Assembly (NCBI RefSeq): GCF_016862795.1
Contig: NZ_BONQ01000017.1
Coordinates: forward strand, 214,003-278,002
DNA length: 64,000 bases
Source: Dactylosporangium siamense
GTDB taxonomy: Bacteria > Actinomycetota > Actinomycetes > Mycobacteriales > Micromonosporaceae
Direction: 5' to 3'
Shown here: piece after piece, positions 41,879 through 50,563 of the stretch
How the letters are laid out: the number at the start of each line of letters is the position of its first letter
How positions within the stretch are numbered: position 1 is the stretch's first letter
Program-made: the position numbers and the translations under genes
The notes under the pieces: generated by a model
The model's database searches: none
The model's input: only the letters and a program-made list of their open reading frames with translations
Told to the model about the DNA's origin: nothing

Positions 41879-43693
41879 ATGCGCATCCGTTCCCGCGCCG
41901 TCGCCGCCATCACGTCCGTCGTCCTCGCCGCCGCCGCCCTCGCCGGCTGCTCGTCCGCGGGATCGTCATCGAGCGCCGCGCCGACCGCCGGCGCCGCGAC
42001 CGCCGACGCCACCCAGAGCGCCGCCGCCGTCCTCGCCGCCAACACCGCCGTCCACGAGTCCGACACCACCTGGAGCGCGTCCGACGCGGTCGCGATCACC
42101 CTCACCGGCTCGACCGCGACCGCCGGCAAGGGCGTCACCGTCGACGGCTCGAAGATCACGATCACGGCCGGTGGCACGTACCGGATCACCGGCACCCTCA
42201 CCGACGGCCAGATCCTGGTCGTCGCCGGCGACGCGACCGTGCAGCTCGTCCTCGACGGCGCGACGATCAGCAGCTTCACCGGCGCGGCGATCGCGGCGAC
42301 GGAGGCGGAGCAGGTCGTCGTCATCCTCGCCGACGGCAGCAGCAACACGCTGTCGGACACCAGGGCCTACGCCACCGACGCGGACGTCAACGCGGCCCTC
42401 TCCAGCTCCGCGGACCTGACCATCGCCGGGAACGGCAAGCTCACCGTGCACGGCAACGGCAACGACGCGATCGCCAGCAAGGACGGGCTCGTCATCGCCG
42501 GCGGCACGATCACCGTCGACGCGGCCGACGACGGCATCCGCGGCAAGGACTACCTCGTCGTCACCGGCGGCACGATCAGCGTCACGGCCGGCGGCGACGG
42601 GCTGAAGGCCGACAACGCCGACCAGGCAGACGCCGGATTCATCGCGGTCAGCGGCGGCACGGTCACCGTCACGGCCGGCGGGGACGGCGCTGACGCGGTC
42701 ACCGACCTGGTGGTCACCGGCGGCACGATGACCGTCGGCGCCGGCGGCGGCAGCGGCACCAAGGCCGGCGACACGTCGGTCAAGGGCCTCAAGTCCGGCG
42801 TGATCAGCGTCCTGGAGGGCGGCACCGCGACGGTCGACGCCTCCGACGACGCGGTCCACAGCGACGGGGCCGTGCACCTCAACGGCACCGCGCTCACCCT
42901 CGCCGCGGGCGGCGACGGCGTGCACGGCGAGACCGCCCTGGTCATCGACCAAGGCCGGATTGAGGTGGAGAAGTCCTACGAGGGCCTCGAGTCGGCGCAC
43001 ATCACCGTCAACGGCGGCGATGTCCACGTCACGTCCAGCGACGACGGCCTCAACGCCGCGGGTGGCAGCTCGAGTGATGCCGCCGCGCAGGGCGGCGGCC
43101 AGCCGGGTCAGGGCGGCGGCGGTCGGGGCTTCGGCGGCGGCGGAGGGGGTGGCGGCGAGACCGTCGGGGACTTCACCGCCACGATCACCGGCGGGACCCT
43201 GGTCATCGACGCCGGCGGCGACGGCTTCGACTCCAACGGCACCGCCTCGATGGCCGGCGGCACCGTCGTGGTCAACGGCCCCACCCAGCGCGGCAACGGC
43301 GCGCTCGACGTCAACGGCGGCTTCACCGTCAGCGGCGGCACGCTCGTCGCCGCCGGCAGCTCCGGCATGGTGGTCGCCCCGGACACCGACTCGGCGCAGG
43401 GCTGGCTGTCGGCGACCTTCACCGGCACCGTCGCCGCCGGCACCACCGTGCAGATCGTCGACGGCGGCGGCACGGTGGTCGCCACGTTCGTGACGTCGAA
43501 GGCGATCCAGAACATCGTGTACTCGTCGCCGGCGATCAAGGCCGGCGGCCAGTACAAGGTCTACACGGGCGGTTCGGCGAGCGGCACCAGCACGGGCGGC
43601 CTCGCCCAGGGCGGCACGCTCGGCTCGGCCACGCTCGCGGTGACGGTCACCGCGGGCCAGGCGCCGGCCGGCGGCGGCATGGGCGGCCGGTAG
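41879..43693 (+). CDS. Cthe_2159-type carbohydrate-binding lipoprotein (beta-helix)
   Basis: 604 residues. Lipoprotein signal with lipobox LAGC (Cys about 25). Residues about 60-500 are repeats of the pattern GGTITVDAADDGIRGKD / GGTISVTAGGDGLKADN, forming a right-handed beta-helix as in polygalacturonate-binding Cthe_2159. A Gly-rich loop (about residues 405-425, mostly Gly) interrupts the coils. The DDG turns probably bind calcium. Gene order DUF4956-VTC-Cthe_2159 is a conserved module of unknown purpose, usually with CotH or GT2 genes. Confidence 0.88.
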   Translation: MRIRSRAVAAITSVVLAAAALAGCSSAGSSSSAAPTAGAATADATQSAAAVLAANTAVHESDTTWSASDAVAITLTGSTATAGKGVTVDGSKITITAGGTYRITGTLTDGQILVVAGDATVQLVLDGATISSFTGAAIAATEAEQVVVILADGSSNTLSDTRAYATDADVNAALSSSADLTIAGNGKLTVHGNGNDAIASKDGLVIAGGTITVDAADDGIRGKDYLVVTGGTISVTAGGDGLKADNADQADAGFIAVSGGTVTVTAGGDGADAVTDLVVTGGTMTVGAGGGSGTKAGDTSVKGLKSGVISVLEGGTATVDASDDAVHSDGAVHLNGTALTLAAGGDGVHGETALVIDQGRIEVEKSYEGLESAHITVNGGDVHVTSSDDGLNAAGGSSSDAAAQGGGQPGQGGGGRGFGGGGGGGGETVGDFTATITGGTLVIDAGGDGFDSNGTASMAGGTVVVNGPTQRGNGALDVNGGFTVSGGTLVAAGSSGMVVAPDTDSAQGWLSATFTGTVAAGTTVQIVDGGGTVVATFVTSKAIQNIVYSSPAIKAGGQYKVYTGGSASGTSTGGLAQGGTLGSATLAVTVTAGQAPAGGGMGGR

Positions 43694-43723
43694 CCGCGTT
43701 CCGCACCACGGGCCGGGCGTGCC

Positions 43724-44185
43724 TCAGGGCGCGTCCGGCCCGACCTTCTGGGTGACCTCGATGACCCTGGTCAGCGCGGCGTGCAACTGGAGCAGCTCGT
43801 CCATTGGCAGGCCCAGCTCGGCGAACACGGCCGCCGGGATCAGCTCCGCCTGCCGCCGCAGGTCCTGGCCGGTCGGGGTCAGCGTGACCGCGAGGACCCG
43901 CTCGTCGTCGCGGGCCCGCCGCCGGCTGATCAGGCCCGCCGACTCGAGGCGTTTGAGCAGCGGCGACAGCGTGCCGGGGTCGAGCTGGAGCAGGCCGCTG
44001 AGCTCCTTCACCGACAGCGGGGCCCGCTGCCACAGCGCCAGCATCACCAGATACTGCGGGTGGGTCAGGCCCATCGGCTCCAGCAGCGGCCGGTAGAGCG
44101 CGATGACGTTGCGCGAGGCGACGGCCAGGGCGAAGCACACCTGGCGCTCCAGGGCGAGGGGATCGTCGGGGGGTGCGGTGTCCAC
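43724..44185 (-). CDS. OhrR-like MarR-family redox regulator
   Basis: 153 residues. The N-terminal QVCFALAVASRN places Cys17 at the peroxide-sensing position of OhrR, and YRPLLEPMGLTHPQYLVMLALW is the family's second helix, though the usual Tyr of TYPQY is His. Winged helix about 55-95 (SVKELSGLLQLDPGTLSPLLKRLESAGL in part; RRRARDDERVLAV wing). GTG at 44185 has TACACT six bases upstream (leaderless). A 20-bp palindrome lies between it and a divergent small gene; no ohr peroxidase gene is adjacent. Confidence 0.87.
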   Translation of the reverse strand: MDTAPPDDPLALERQVCFALAVASRNVIALYRPLLEPMGLTHPQYLVMLALWQRAPLSVKELSGLLQLDPGTLSPLLKRLESAGLISRRRARDDERVLAVTLTPTGQDLRRQAELIPAAVFAELGLPMDELLQLHAALTRVIEVTQKVGPDAP

Positions 44186-44202
44186 GACACCAGTGTACGC
44201 TG

Positions 44203-44222
44203 ATAGTTGGTACACCAACTAT
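44203..44222. promoter_or_regulatory. OhrR-type operator
   Basis: ATAGTTGGTACACCAACTAT: 9-bp perfect arms ATAGTTGGT/ACCAACTAT around a 2-base centre. It lies immediately upstream of the TACACT -10 of the regulator gene and 22 bases before the divergent ATG. Confidence 0.8.
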
Positions 44223-44244
44223 TGGACCACCAAGGATGTGCGCG

Positions 44245-44436
44245 ATGTTCCGACGGGCCAGTGGCCAGCAGAAGGACCGGTTCGGCGAGTTCTTCTTCAA
44301 GATCTTCGGTCCGGCCACCGTGGAGGGCGCCATCCAGGGCTGGCAGCCGGAGGCGCGCGAGCAGTACAAGCGCCTCCGCGCCCGGCAGAAGGAGCAGGCC
44401 GCCGCCGCCCGCCGGGACAAGGACCGCGGCTGGTGA
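44245..44436 (+). CDS. Small basic protein divergent from OhrR (63 aa)
   Basis: Not recognised. MFRRASGQQKDRFGEFFFK ... GPATVEGAIQGWQPEAREQY, then a Lys/Arg/Ala-rich helical tail. No signal peptide or membrane helix. ATG at 44245 has AAGG nine bases upstream; ATG 44236 is in frame but would overlap that site. The shared operator implies peroxide-linked control. Role unknown. Confidence 0.6.
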   Translation: MFRRASGQQKDRFGEFFFKIFGPATVEGAIQGWQPEAREQYKRLRARQKEQAAAARRDKDRGW

Positions 44437-44544
44437 TGCCACGATCGGGTGCGTCCTGACGGCTGCCCGGACCGGCCCGTCGGCAGGGGAGTCGGGCCCG
44501 ACGGCGGTTCCGGCGGAGCCGCGGGCGTCAATACGCTCGACGGC

Positions 44545-45507
44545 ATGACGTGCCCGATCTGTGCCTTTCCGGGCAACGATCCCGCCGCCGTCCGGTGCAC
44601 GAACTGCGGCTTCGCGATGCGGCCGGCCCCGCCGAACCCGGAGCCGGAGGTCCTCGCCGCCTACAACGTGCACCCGATCCCCGCCGCGCCGCCGCCGGAC
44701 CCGACTGGCGACCGGCCGCCCCCGGTCCCCGGACCGCCGGTGCAGGCACCGCCCGCCGGTCCTGCCCAACCCGCTCCTGCCCAACCCGCTCCTGCCCAGG
44801 CCGCTCCTGCCCAGCCTGGTTCCGTTCGGCCCGGTCCTGCGCGGCCCGGATCTTCGCGAGGGCGGGCGCCGCGGTCGCGGGTCGTGGTGCCACTCACCGT
44901 GCTCGCCGTCGTGCTCGTCATCGCCGGCACCGTCATCGCGATGGTCCGCATGACCGGCGGGCCGCGGTACACCCCGGCGGCCCTCGGCACCACAGTGAGC
45001 CCCGGCCGGCCCGGCCCGACGACCGCGGCGTCACCGGCGGACGCGGCGGCCGGGTCGCGGGCCGACCCGAGGGCGCAGGCCGCCGCCCTGGACGCGCTCC
45101 TGGACGCCAGCGGCGCCAGCCGGACGAAGCTCAACGACGCGATCGCCCGGGTCGAGGAGTGCACGCGGATCGAGCAGGCCATCGTCGACCTGCGTACCGT
45201 CGGCACCGAACGCCAGGCGCAACTGGACGGGGTCGCCGCGGCCGACCTGTCGGCGCTGCCGGAGGGCGAGCGGCTGCGGGCCCTGCTCACCGAGGCGCTG
45301 GGCTACTCGCTCGCGGCCGACCGCAGCTTCGTGCTGTGGGGCCAGGCCGTGCGGGGTGGCGGCTGCGACGGCGGCGGCCGCGCCGACCACCGCGAGGCGC
45401 AGCGGCAGTCGAAGCTCGCCGGCGACGCCAAGGAACGGTTCCTCGCCGGGTGGAACCCGGTCGCCACCAGGCACGGCCTGCGCGAGCGCGCCGCCACCGG
45501 GATCTGA
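44545..45507 (+). CDS. Zinc-ribbon, single-pass membrane protein
   Basis: 320 residues: N-terminal zinc ribbon CPIC/CTNC (residues 3-20), Pro/Ala-rich segment with PAQPA repeats encoded by 15-bp units (about 75-100), membrane helix at about 118-140 (VVVPLTVLAVVLVIAGTVIAMV), then a helical extracytoplasmic domain with three Cys. TACGCT seven bases before the ATG suggests a leaderless promoter. Not assignable to a characterised family. Confidence 0.7.
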   Translation: MTCPICAFPGNDPAAVRCTNCGFAMRPAPPNPEPEVLAAYNVHPIPAAPPPDPTGDRPPPVPGPPVQAPPAGPAQPAPAQPAPAQAAPAQPGSVRPGPARPGSSRGRAPRSRVVVPLTVLAVVLVIAGTVIAMVRMTGGPRYTPAALGTTVSPGRPGPTTAASPADAAAGSRADPRAQAAALDALLDASGASRTKLNDAIARVEECTRIEQAIVDLRTVGTERQAQLDGVAAADLSALPEGERLRALLTEALGYSLAADRSFVLWGQAVRGGGCDGGGRADHREAQRQSKLAGDAKERFLAGWNPVATRHGLRERAATGI

Positions 45508-45679
45508 CCGCCACGGCATCGGCCGGCGTCCCTGCCGGACACCGCCGATATGGGGCAGCGCAACGGAAGCAGCCGTGGCACGATGCGCACGCAACGCCGA
45601 ACGGGGACTCCGACGGAGGCGGCGGTGAGCTGCCTCGCGCCCGGGATTCCCTCCACCCCAACCCTCTCCGGGAGCGCGC

Positions 45680-47812
45680 ATGCGCAGCAATGTCCTCGGC
45701 CGCACCGTCACGTTCGCAGCGGTGACGGCCACCACCCTCGCGGCCTCAGCGGTGGCCGTCACCCTCGCCACCACACCGGCGTACGCGGCCGGCGTGGGCG
45801 CCATCACCGGCCACCTCACGGACGCGAGCGGCAACCCCGCCGCCAACGCCTACGTCTGGACGCAGCAGCCGGACATGAGCGCCAACGCCTCGGCCTACAC
45901 CGCCGCGGACGGCTCGTACACGCTGCCGAACCTGCCCGAGGGCGACTACGTCGTCAGCTTCCGGGCCGCCAGCGGCTCCTTCGTGCAGTGGTCGCACCAG
46001 AAGGCGACCTTCATGGCCGCGGACCGGATCGCCGTGGGCGCGGGAGCCACGGTGGTCGTCGACGAGCAGCTGCTGCCGACCGGCACCGTCCAGGGCCGGC
46101 TGCTCAACCGGGACGGCTCCCCGGCCCAGGCGTCCGTCACGGTCTACCTGGCCGACATCCAGTCGTCGGTGAGCTACGCGACGGTGCAGGCCGACGGCAC
46201 GTTCAGCACGGAGCTGCCGGCCGGCTCCTACAAGCTGGACTTCCGGGTCCGCAACGCGTTCGACCAGTGGTCCGGCGGGCAGCAGTCCTACGACACCGCG
46301 ACGCCCATCGTGGTGACCGCCGGGCAGGCGGTGCAGGTCAACGAGACGGTCCTGCCGACCGGGTCGCTCGGCGGCCGGCTGACCAACACCGACGGCAGCC
46401 CCGCCGGCAACGTCCAGGTCACCGCCAACCAGCCGAACGTCAACGGGTCCTGGAACTCGGCCTACACCGACGCGGACGGCCGGTACCAGTTCAACGACCT
46501 GCTCCTCGGCAACTACGAGGTGGCGTTCGCCGGGCCGAACTGGGTGCACCAGTTCGCGCACGGCAAGATCGACCCCGCCCAGGCGGAGCGGTTCGCCGTC
46601 ACCGACGGGCAGCTGACCACCGTCGACGAGGTGTTCCTGCCGACGGGCACGATCCGGGTGATCGCCCACGACGCCACCACCGGCGCACCGCTGTCCGACT
46701 TCTGCGCGTACACGAGGTCGGCCACCACCGTCGGCGGCTGCGCCACCGGCACCGAGCTGCTGATCAATGACGTCTTCGTCGGCTCGTACCCGCTCGACGT
46801 CTACATCTACGACAACCTCCACCTCACCGCCATCGCGGGTCCGGCGGTCGTCACCGCCGGGCAGACCGTGACCGTCGACGTGGCGCTGCGCCGCGGCGCG
46901 ACGATCACCGCGACGATCACCGAGCGGGCCGGCGGTGCCGCCGCCGACGGCTGCGTCAGCGTCGCGCGGCTCAACGACTCGTTCGGCTACAACCCGTACG
47001 GCTTCTGCTCGGACTGGTCGCCCGGCCCGGTGCCGGGCTCGGTCGTGGTCGGCCCGCTGGAGCCGGGCACCTACCAGCTGTTCGTCGACCCGCGCAGCGA
47101 CGCGCTGGGCATGCAGTGGCTGGGCGCGGCGGGCGGCACCGGAAACCGGGAGGCGGCGCTGCAGTTCACGCTCGCGGCCGGCGACCAGGTCAGCGCGCCG
47201 AAGATCCGCCTCGACAAGGCCGGCACGATCCAGGGCAAGGTGACCGACGCCGGCACGGGTGCCCCGCTCTCGTACACCTGCGTGTGGGTCGCCGCCCTGT
47301 CGCCGGGCTTCGGTGGCGGCGGTGACTGCCCGGCGACCGCGGGCACGGACGGCACGTACACCATCTCCGGTGTCGGGCCGTACTCGTGGCCGGTGGAGTT
47401 CGCCCGCGGCAACTACCAGTGGCGGTGGTCCGGCAACGCGATCAACCGCCGCACGGCGACGCCGGTGACGGTCAAGGTCGGCAAGACCGCGACCGCGAAC
47501 ATCAAGCTGCGCACCGGTGGCGGCACCCTCAAGGGCATCATCCGCGACGCGTCCGGCCAGCCGGTCAGCGCGTCCGTGGTCGCCTACGACGTGCTGTCCG
47601 GCGAGGCGGTCCAGTTCCCGGGCGGCATCACGCCCGAGGGCCAGCCGCCGGCGACCTACACCATCGCCAACATCGCGCCGCAGCAGGTGAAGATCTTCTA
47701 CCGCACCGAGGACGGCCGCTCCGGCTGGGTGGGCGGCGCCGACCTGGCCCACGCCACGGCGTACGACGTCCGCAACAACCGCACGCTGACCGTGAACATC
47801 GTCATTCCGTGA
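45680..47812 (+). CDS. Secreted carboxypeptidase-regulatory-like repeat protein
   Basis: 710 residues. Signal peptide 1-36 (ending PAYAAG). The mature part is a string of about seven beta-sandwich repeats of the CarboxypepD_reg/CnaB-like type, each starting like ITGHLTDASGNPAANAYVW and followed by DGSYTLPNLPEGDY. No catalytic domain, sorting signal or membrane anchor. Probably a surface or matrix adhesion protein. ATG at 45680 follows CCGGGAGCGC. Confidence 0.8.
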   Translation: MRSNVLGRTVTFAAVTATTLAASAVAVTLATTPAYAAGVGAITGHLTDASGNPAANAYVWTQQPDMSANASAYTAADGSYTLPNLPEGDYVVSFRAASGSFVQWSHQKATFMAADRIAVGAGATVVVDEQLLPTGTVQGRLLNRDGSPAQASVTVYLADIQSSVSYATVQADGTFSTELPAGSYKLDFRVRNAFDQWSGGQQSYDTATPIVVTAGQAVQVNETVLPTGSLGGRLTNTDGSPAGNVQVTANQPNVNGSWNSAYTDADGRYQFNDLLLGNYEVAFAGPNWVHQFAHGKIDPAQAERFAVTDGQLTTVDEVFLPTGTIRVIAHDATTGAPLSDFCAYTRSATTVGGCATGTELLINDVFVGSYPLDVYIYDNLHLTAIAGPAVVTAGQTVTVDVALRRGATITATITERAGGAAADGCVSVARLNDSFGYNPYGFCSDWSPGPVPGSVVVGPLEPGTYQLFVDPRSDALGMQWLGAAGGTGNREAALQFTLAAGDQVSAPKIRLDKAGTIQGKVTDAGTGAPLSYTCVWVAALSPGFGGGGDCPATAGTDGTYTISGVGPYSWPVEFARGNYQWRWSGNAINRRTATPVTVKVGKTATANIKLRTGGGTLKGIIRDASGQPVSASVVAYDVLSGEAVQFPGGITPEGQPPATYTIANIAPQQVKIFYRTEDGRSGWVGGADLAHATAYDVRNNRTLTVNIVIP

Positions 47813-47863
47813 CGAAACACCCGGGCCGGGGTCACCACAGCGGTGGTCCCGGCCCGGGACCGG

Positions 47864-48301
47864 TCAGCGCCGGCCGGGGATCGTGCCCTGCTCCACGACG
47901 TCCCATCGCACGTACCGGTAGCCGGCGCCGAACGCGACGTGGTCCAGGAAGTCCTGCTCGCCGCGGAACCGCTGCACCGCGGCCGGGCGGATCCGGTCCG
48001 GGTACTCGTATCCCGGATACATCACCCAGTGCTCCACGTAGGTCGCGGCGCCCGGTTTGCGTGCCACGTAGATCTCACCGACCTTCGTGCCGTCGGCGTG
48101 GAAGATCTCGTGCAGCGGGAAGCGCTCCTGCACCCGCCCGGCCCGGACGTCCTCCGGCGAGGCGCAGACCCGCACCGCCGCCGGGGTCAGCGAGCAGGTC
48201 ACCTCCATCTGCGCGGCCGCGGGCGACCCGGCGAGGAGTCCGGCGGCGGCGACGAGCGTGGTCAGCAGCGCGACGCGTCGCGTGGTGTGTGTGGTGGTCA
48301 T
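47864..48301 (-). CDS. Secreted hypothetical protein
   Basis: About 145 residues. Signal peptide (RRVALLTTLVAAAGLLAG ... AAAQ), then a small domain with two Cys (VTCSLTPAAVRVCASPEDV) and aromatic-rich YVEHWVMYPGYEYPDRIRP. No family recognised. Start could be ATG 48301 or ATG 48313; neither has an obvious ribosome site. Convergent with the repeat protein upstream on the plus strand. Confidence 0.65.
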   Translation of the reverse strand: MTTTHTTRRVALLTTLVAAAGLLAGSPAAAQMEVTCSLTPAAVRVCASPEDVRAGRVQERFPLHEIFHADGTKVGEIYVARKPGAATYVEHWVMYPGYEYPDRIRPAAVQRFRGEQDFLDHVAFGAGYRYVRWDVVEQGTIPGRR

Positions 48302-48442
48302 GACGCTCATCATCAGCGCCGCCCCGCGGGCCTTGGATCCGTAGAACTACCGGACATGCGAGGGCGCCGACGAGGGCGGGAAGGGGTCGAACCCCCGGTA
48401 GCGTGCATCGACGTACTCGAAATCGTCGATGGGAGTCACGGT

Positions 48443-49843
48443 ATGACACGGGTGAGACGTGCGCTGTTGTCGATGGCGTTGCTGCTCGGGCTGGCCGGTG
48501 CGGTCGGGTTCGGCAGCCCGGCGGCCGCCGCGACGACCGACATCCGCGACCAGCTCGAGGCGGCGCCGGGCGTGACCGTCCTGGAAGAGCAGCCGGTCGC
48601 CGCGCCCTACCGGTTCTTCGTCCTGAGCATCACCCAGCCGGTCGACCACCTGCGCCCCTCGGCCGGCACCTTCCAGCAGCGGTTCACCGTCCTGCACCGG
48701 GGCACCGACCGGCCGACGGTGCTGCACACCACCGGCTACAACGTGCCGGCCTACGCGTTCCGCTCCGAGCCGACCCGCCTCATCGACGGCAACCAGCTCT
48801 CCGTCGAGCAGCGGTTCTTCACCCCGTCGCGGCCCGAACCCGCGGACTGGTCGAAGCTCACGATCTGGCAGGCCGCCACCGACCACCACCGCATCGTCGC
48901 CGCGCTCAAGCCGATCTACTCCCAGAAGTGGATCTCGACCGGGGCGAGCAAGGGCGGCATGACCTCGATCTACCACCGGCGGTTCTACCCGAACGACGTC
49001 GACGGCACCGTCGCCTACGTCGCACCGCAGGACGTCGTCAACGGCGAGGACTCCGCCTACGACCGGTTCTTCACGGCGGTCGGCACCGCGCAGTGCCGGG
49101 CCGCCCTCGACGCCGTCCAGGTCGAGGCGCTGCGCCGGCGGACCGAACTGGTCGCCCGGTATCAGGACTGGGCGACGGCCAACGCGCGCACGTTCAGCGT
49201 CATCGGCAGCGCCGACAAGGCGTTCGAGTTCATGGTGAACGGCACGACGTGGGCGTTCTGGCAGTACAGCCTGGAGAGCGACTGCGTGGACGTGCCGCCG
49301 GCGACCGCGTCCAGCGACGACATCTGGGCGTGGCTGGACCTCATCTACGGCCTCGACTCCAACACCGACCAGGGCGTCAGCCCCTACATCCCGTACTACT
49401 TCCAGGCCTCCTACCAGCTTGGCTACCCGGACGTGAGCCTGCCGCACCTGGCCGGCCTGCAGCACTACCGGGGCCAGGACCGGGCCCAGTCCTACATCCC
49501 GCGCGAGATCGTGCCGCGCTTCCAGCCCCTGGCGATGCTCGACGTCGACGCCTGGGTGAAGCTCCTCGGGCGGCGGCTGCTGTTCGTGTACGGCCAGAAC
49601 GACCCGTGGGGCGCCGAACCGTTCCGCCTCGGTCCCGGCACGAAGGACTCGCTGACCTACACGGCCGCGGGCTGGAACCACGGCGCCAACATCAGCCGGC
49701 TGACCGCGACGGAGGCGGCGACGGCGACCGCGGCCCTGCAACGCTGGGCGGGCGTGCCGGCACCGGCGGCACTGACCGCCGCGGCAAGCATCCCGTCCCT
49801 CGATGACCGCGATCCGGCCCTCGACCGTCGCTACAGCCGGTAA
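48443..49843 (+). CDS. Secreted S37-family (PS-10) peptidase, tripeptidyl-aminopeptidase-like
   Basis: 466 residues. Signal peptide 1-33 (MALLLGLAGAVGFGS ... AAA). Alpha/beta-hydrolase-type serine peptidase: nucleophile Ser in STGASKGGMTSIYH (GxSxGG, about 171), acid Asp in LFVYGQNDPWGAEP (about 390), His in AAGWNHGANIS (about 413). This is the Streptomyces S37 aminopeptidase layout, cleaving short N-terminal peptides. ATG at 48443 has GGGAG upstream. A strong hairpin follows 5 bases after the stop. Confidence 0.88.
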   Translation: MTRVRRALLSMALLLGLAGAVGFGSPAAAATTDIRDQLEAAPGVTVLEEQPVAAPYRFFVLSITQPVDHLRPSAGTFQQRFTVLHRGTDRPTVLHTTGYNVPAYAFRSEPTRLIDGNQLSVEQRFFTPSRPEPADWSKLTIWQAATDHHRIVAALKPIYSQKWISTGASKGGMTSIYHRRFYPNDVDGTVAYVAPQDVVNGEDSAYDRFFTAVGTAQCRAALDAVQVEALRRRTELVARYQDWATANARTFSVIGSADKAFEFMVNGTTWAFWQYSLESDCVDVPPATASSDDIWAWLDLIYGLDSNTDQGVSPYIPYYFQASYQLGYPDVSLPHLAGLQHYRGQDRAQSYIPREIVPRFQPLAMLDVDAWVKLLGRRLLFVYGQNDPWGAEPFRLGPGTKDSLTYTAAGWNHGANISRLTATEAATATAALQRWAGVPAPAALTAAASIPSLDDRDPALDRRYSR

Positions 49844-49848
49844 CGCCA

Positions 49849-49902
49849 GTTGACCTTGGAGACTTTGACACGTCAGGGCGTGTCAAAGTCTCCAAGGTCA
49901 AC
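49849..49902. terminator. Bidirectional terminator with 24-bp perfect stem
   Basis: Arms 49849-49872 (GTTGACCTTGGAG ... GACACG) and 49879-49902 are perfectly complementary over 24 bp, with a 6-base loop TCAGGG. It lies between convergent genes ending at 49843 and 49909. There is no T-tract. Confidence 0.85.
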
Positions 49903-49908
49903 GAAGGG

Positions 49909-50457
49909 TCAGGACGCCGACGGCGTCGCCTGAGTCGGGGTCGGCGCGGCGGGGGTGGACTGGCGCTGGCCGGGCTTGCCCGGCTGGCCGGGCTGGCCGG
50001 GCTGGCCGGGCTGGCCGGGGCGCAGCCGGTTGCGGCCGTCGCCGTCCCGGCCGACCGGACCCCGTGGGCCGCGCTCGTCGCGGGTGATGCGGCCGCGGTC
50101 GTCGCCCCGGCCGTCGCCGCGGTGGCCGTCGCCGAACACCGCGACGCCGGCCGCGACCAGGCCGGCGCCCAGGCAGCAGCCGAGCACCAGCGTGGCCAGG
50201 CCGACCAGCAGCGGGACCCGGACCCGCGATTCCCGCAGCCGCCCACCCGCCGGGCGCTGCGGTCCCGGCCCGGTGGGATGGGCAAAGGCAGCCGGCTGCG
50301 GAGCTGGCTGTGCAGCCGGTTCCGCAGCCGGTTCTGCGGCCGGTTCCGCGGCCCAGACGGGCTCGCCGGGAATCGGGTCGGCGGGCGCCGGGTCCGGTGT
50401 CGCCGGGGCGGCGACGGTCCGGTCCGGCTCGTCCGGGAGTGGCTTCGTGTCGCTCAT
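49909..50457 (-). CDS. Membrane protein with collagen-like tail
   Basis: 182 residues: Pro/Ala-rich cytoplasmic part with AEPA repeats, one membrane helix (about 82-107, LLVGLATLVLGCCLGAGLVAAGVAVF), then an Asp/Arg/Gly-rich segment and five GQPG/GKPG collagen-like triplet units (encoded by a 9-bp tandem repeat at about 49976-50022). Not a recognised family. ATG at 50457. Confidence 0.65.
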   Translation of the reverse strand: MSDTKPLPDEPDRTVAAPATPDPAPADPIPGEPVWAAEPAAEPAAEPAAQPAPQPAAFAHPTGPGPQRPAGGRLRESRVRVPLLVGLATLVLGCCLGAGLVAAGVAVFGDGHRGDGRGDDRGRITRDERGPRGPVGRDGDGRNRLRPGQPGQPGQPGQPGKPGQRQSTPAAPTPTQATPSAS

Positions 50458-50563
50458 CAGTGGTCCTCCGGTGCCGGGGGGATGGTGGCCGGCACCGTCA
50501 GCATCGGTCCCGCACCTAAGAGGGCCGCTCCGTGTGGATAAGAGTTCGATGAGAAAACCGCGG

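Noticed and set aside
44281..44459. Alternative plus-strand frames overlapping the 63-aa gene
   Set aside because: They lack ribosome sites and have Arg/Ala/Gly-only composition; the chosen frame has normal amino-acid variety and wobble GC.
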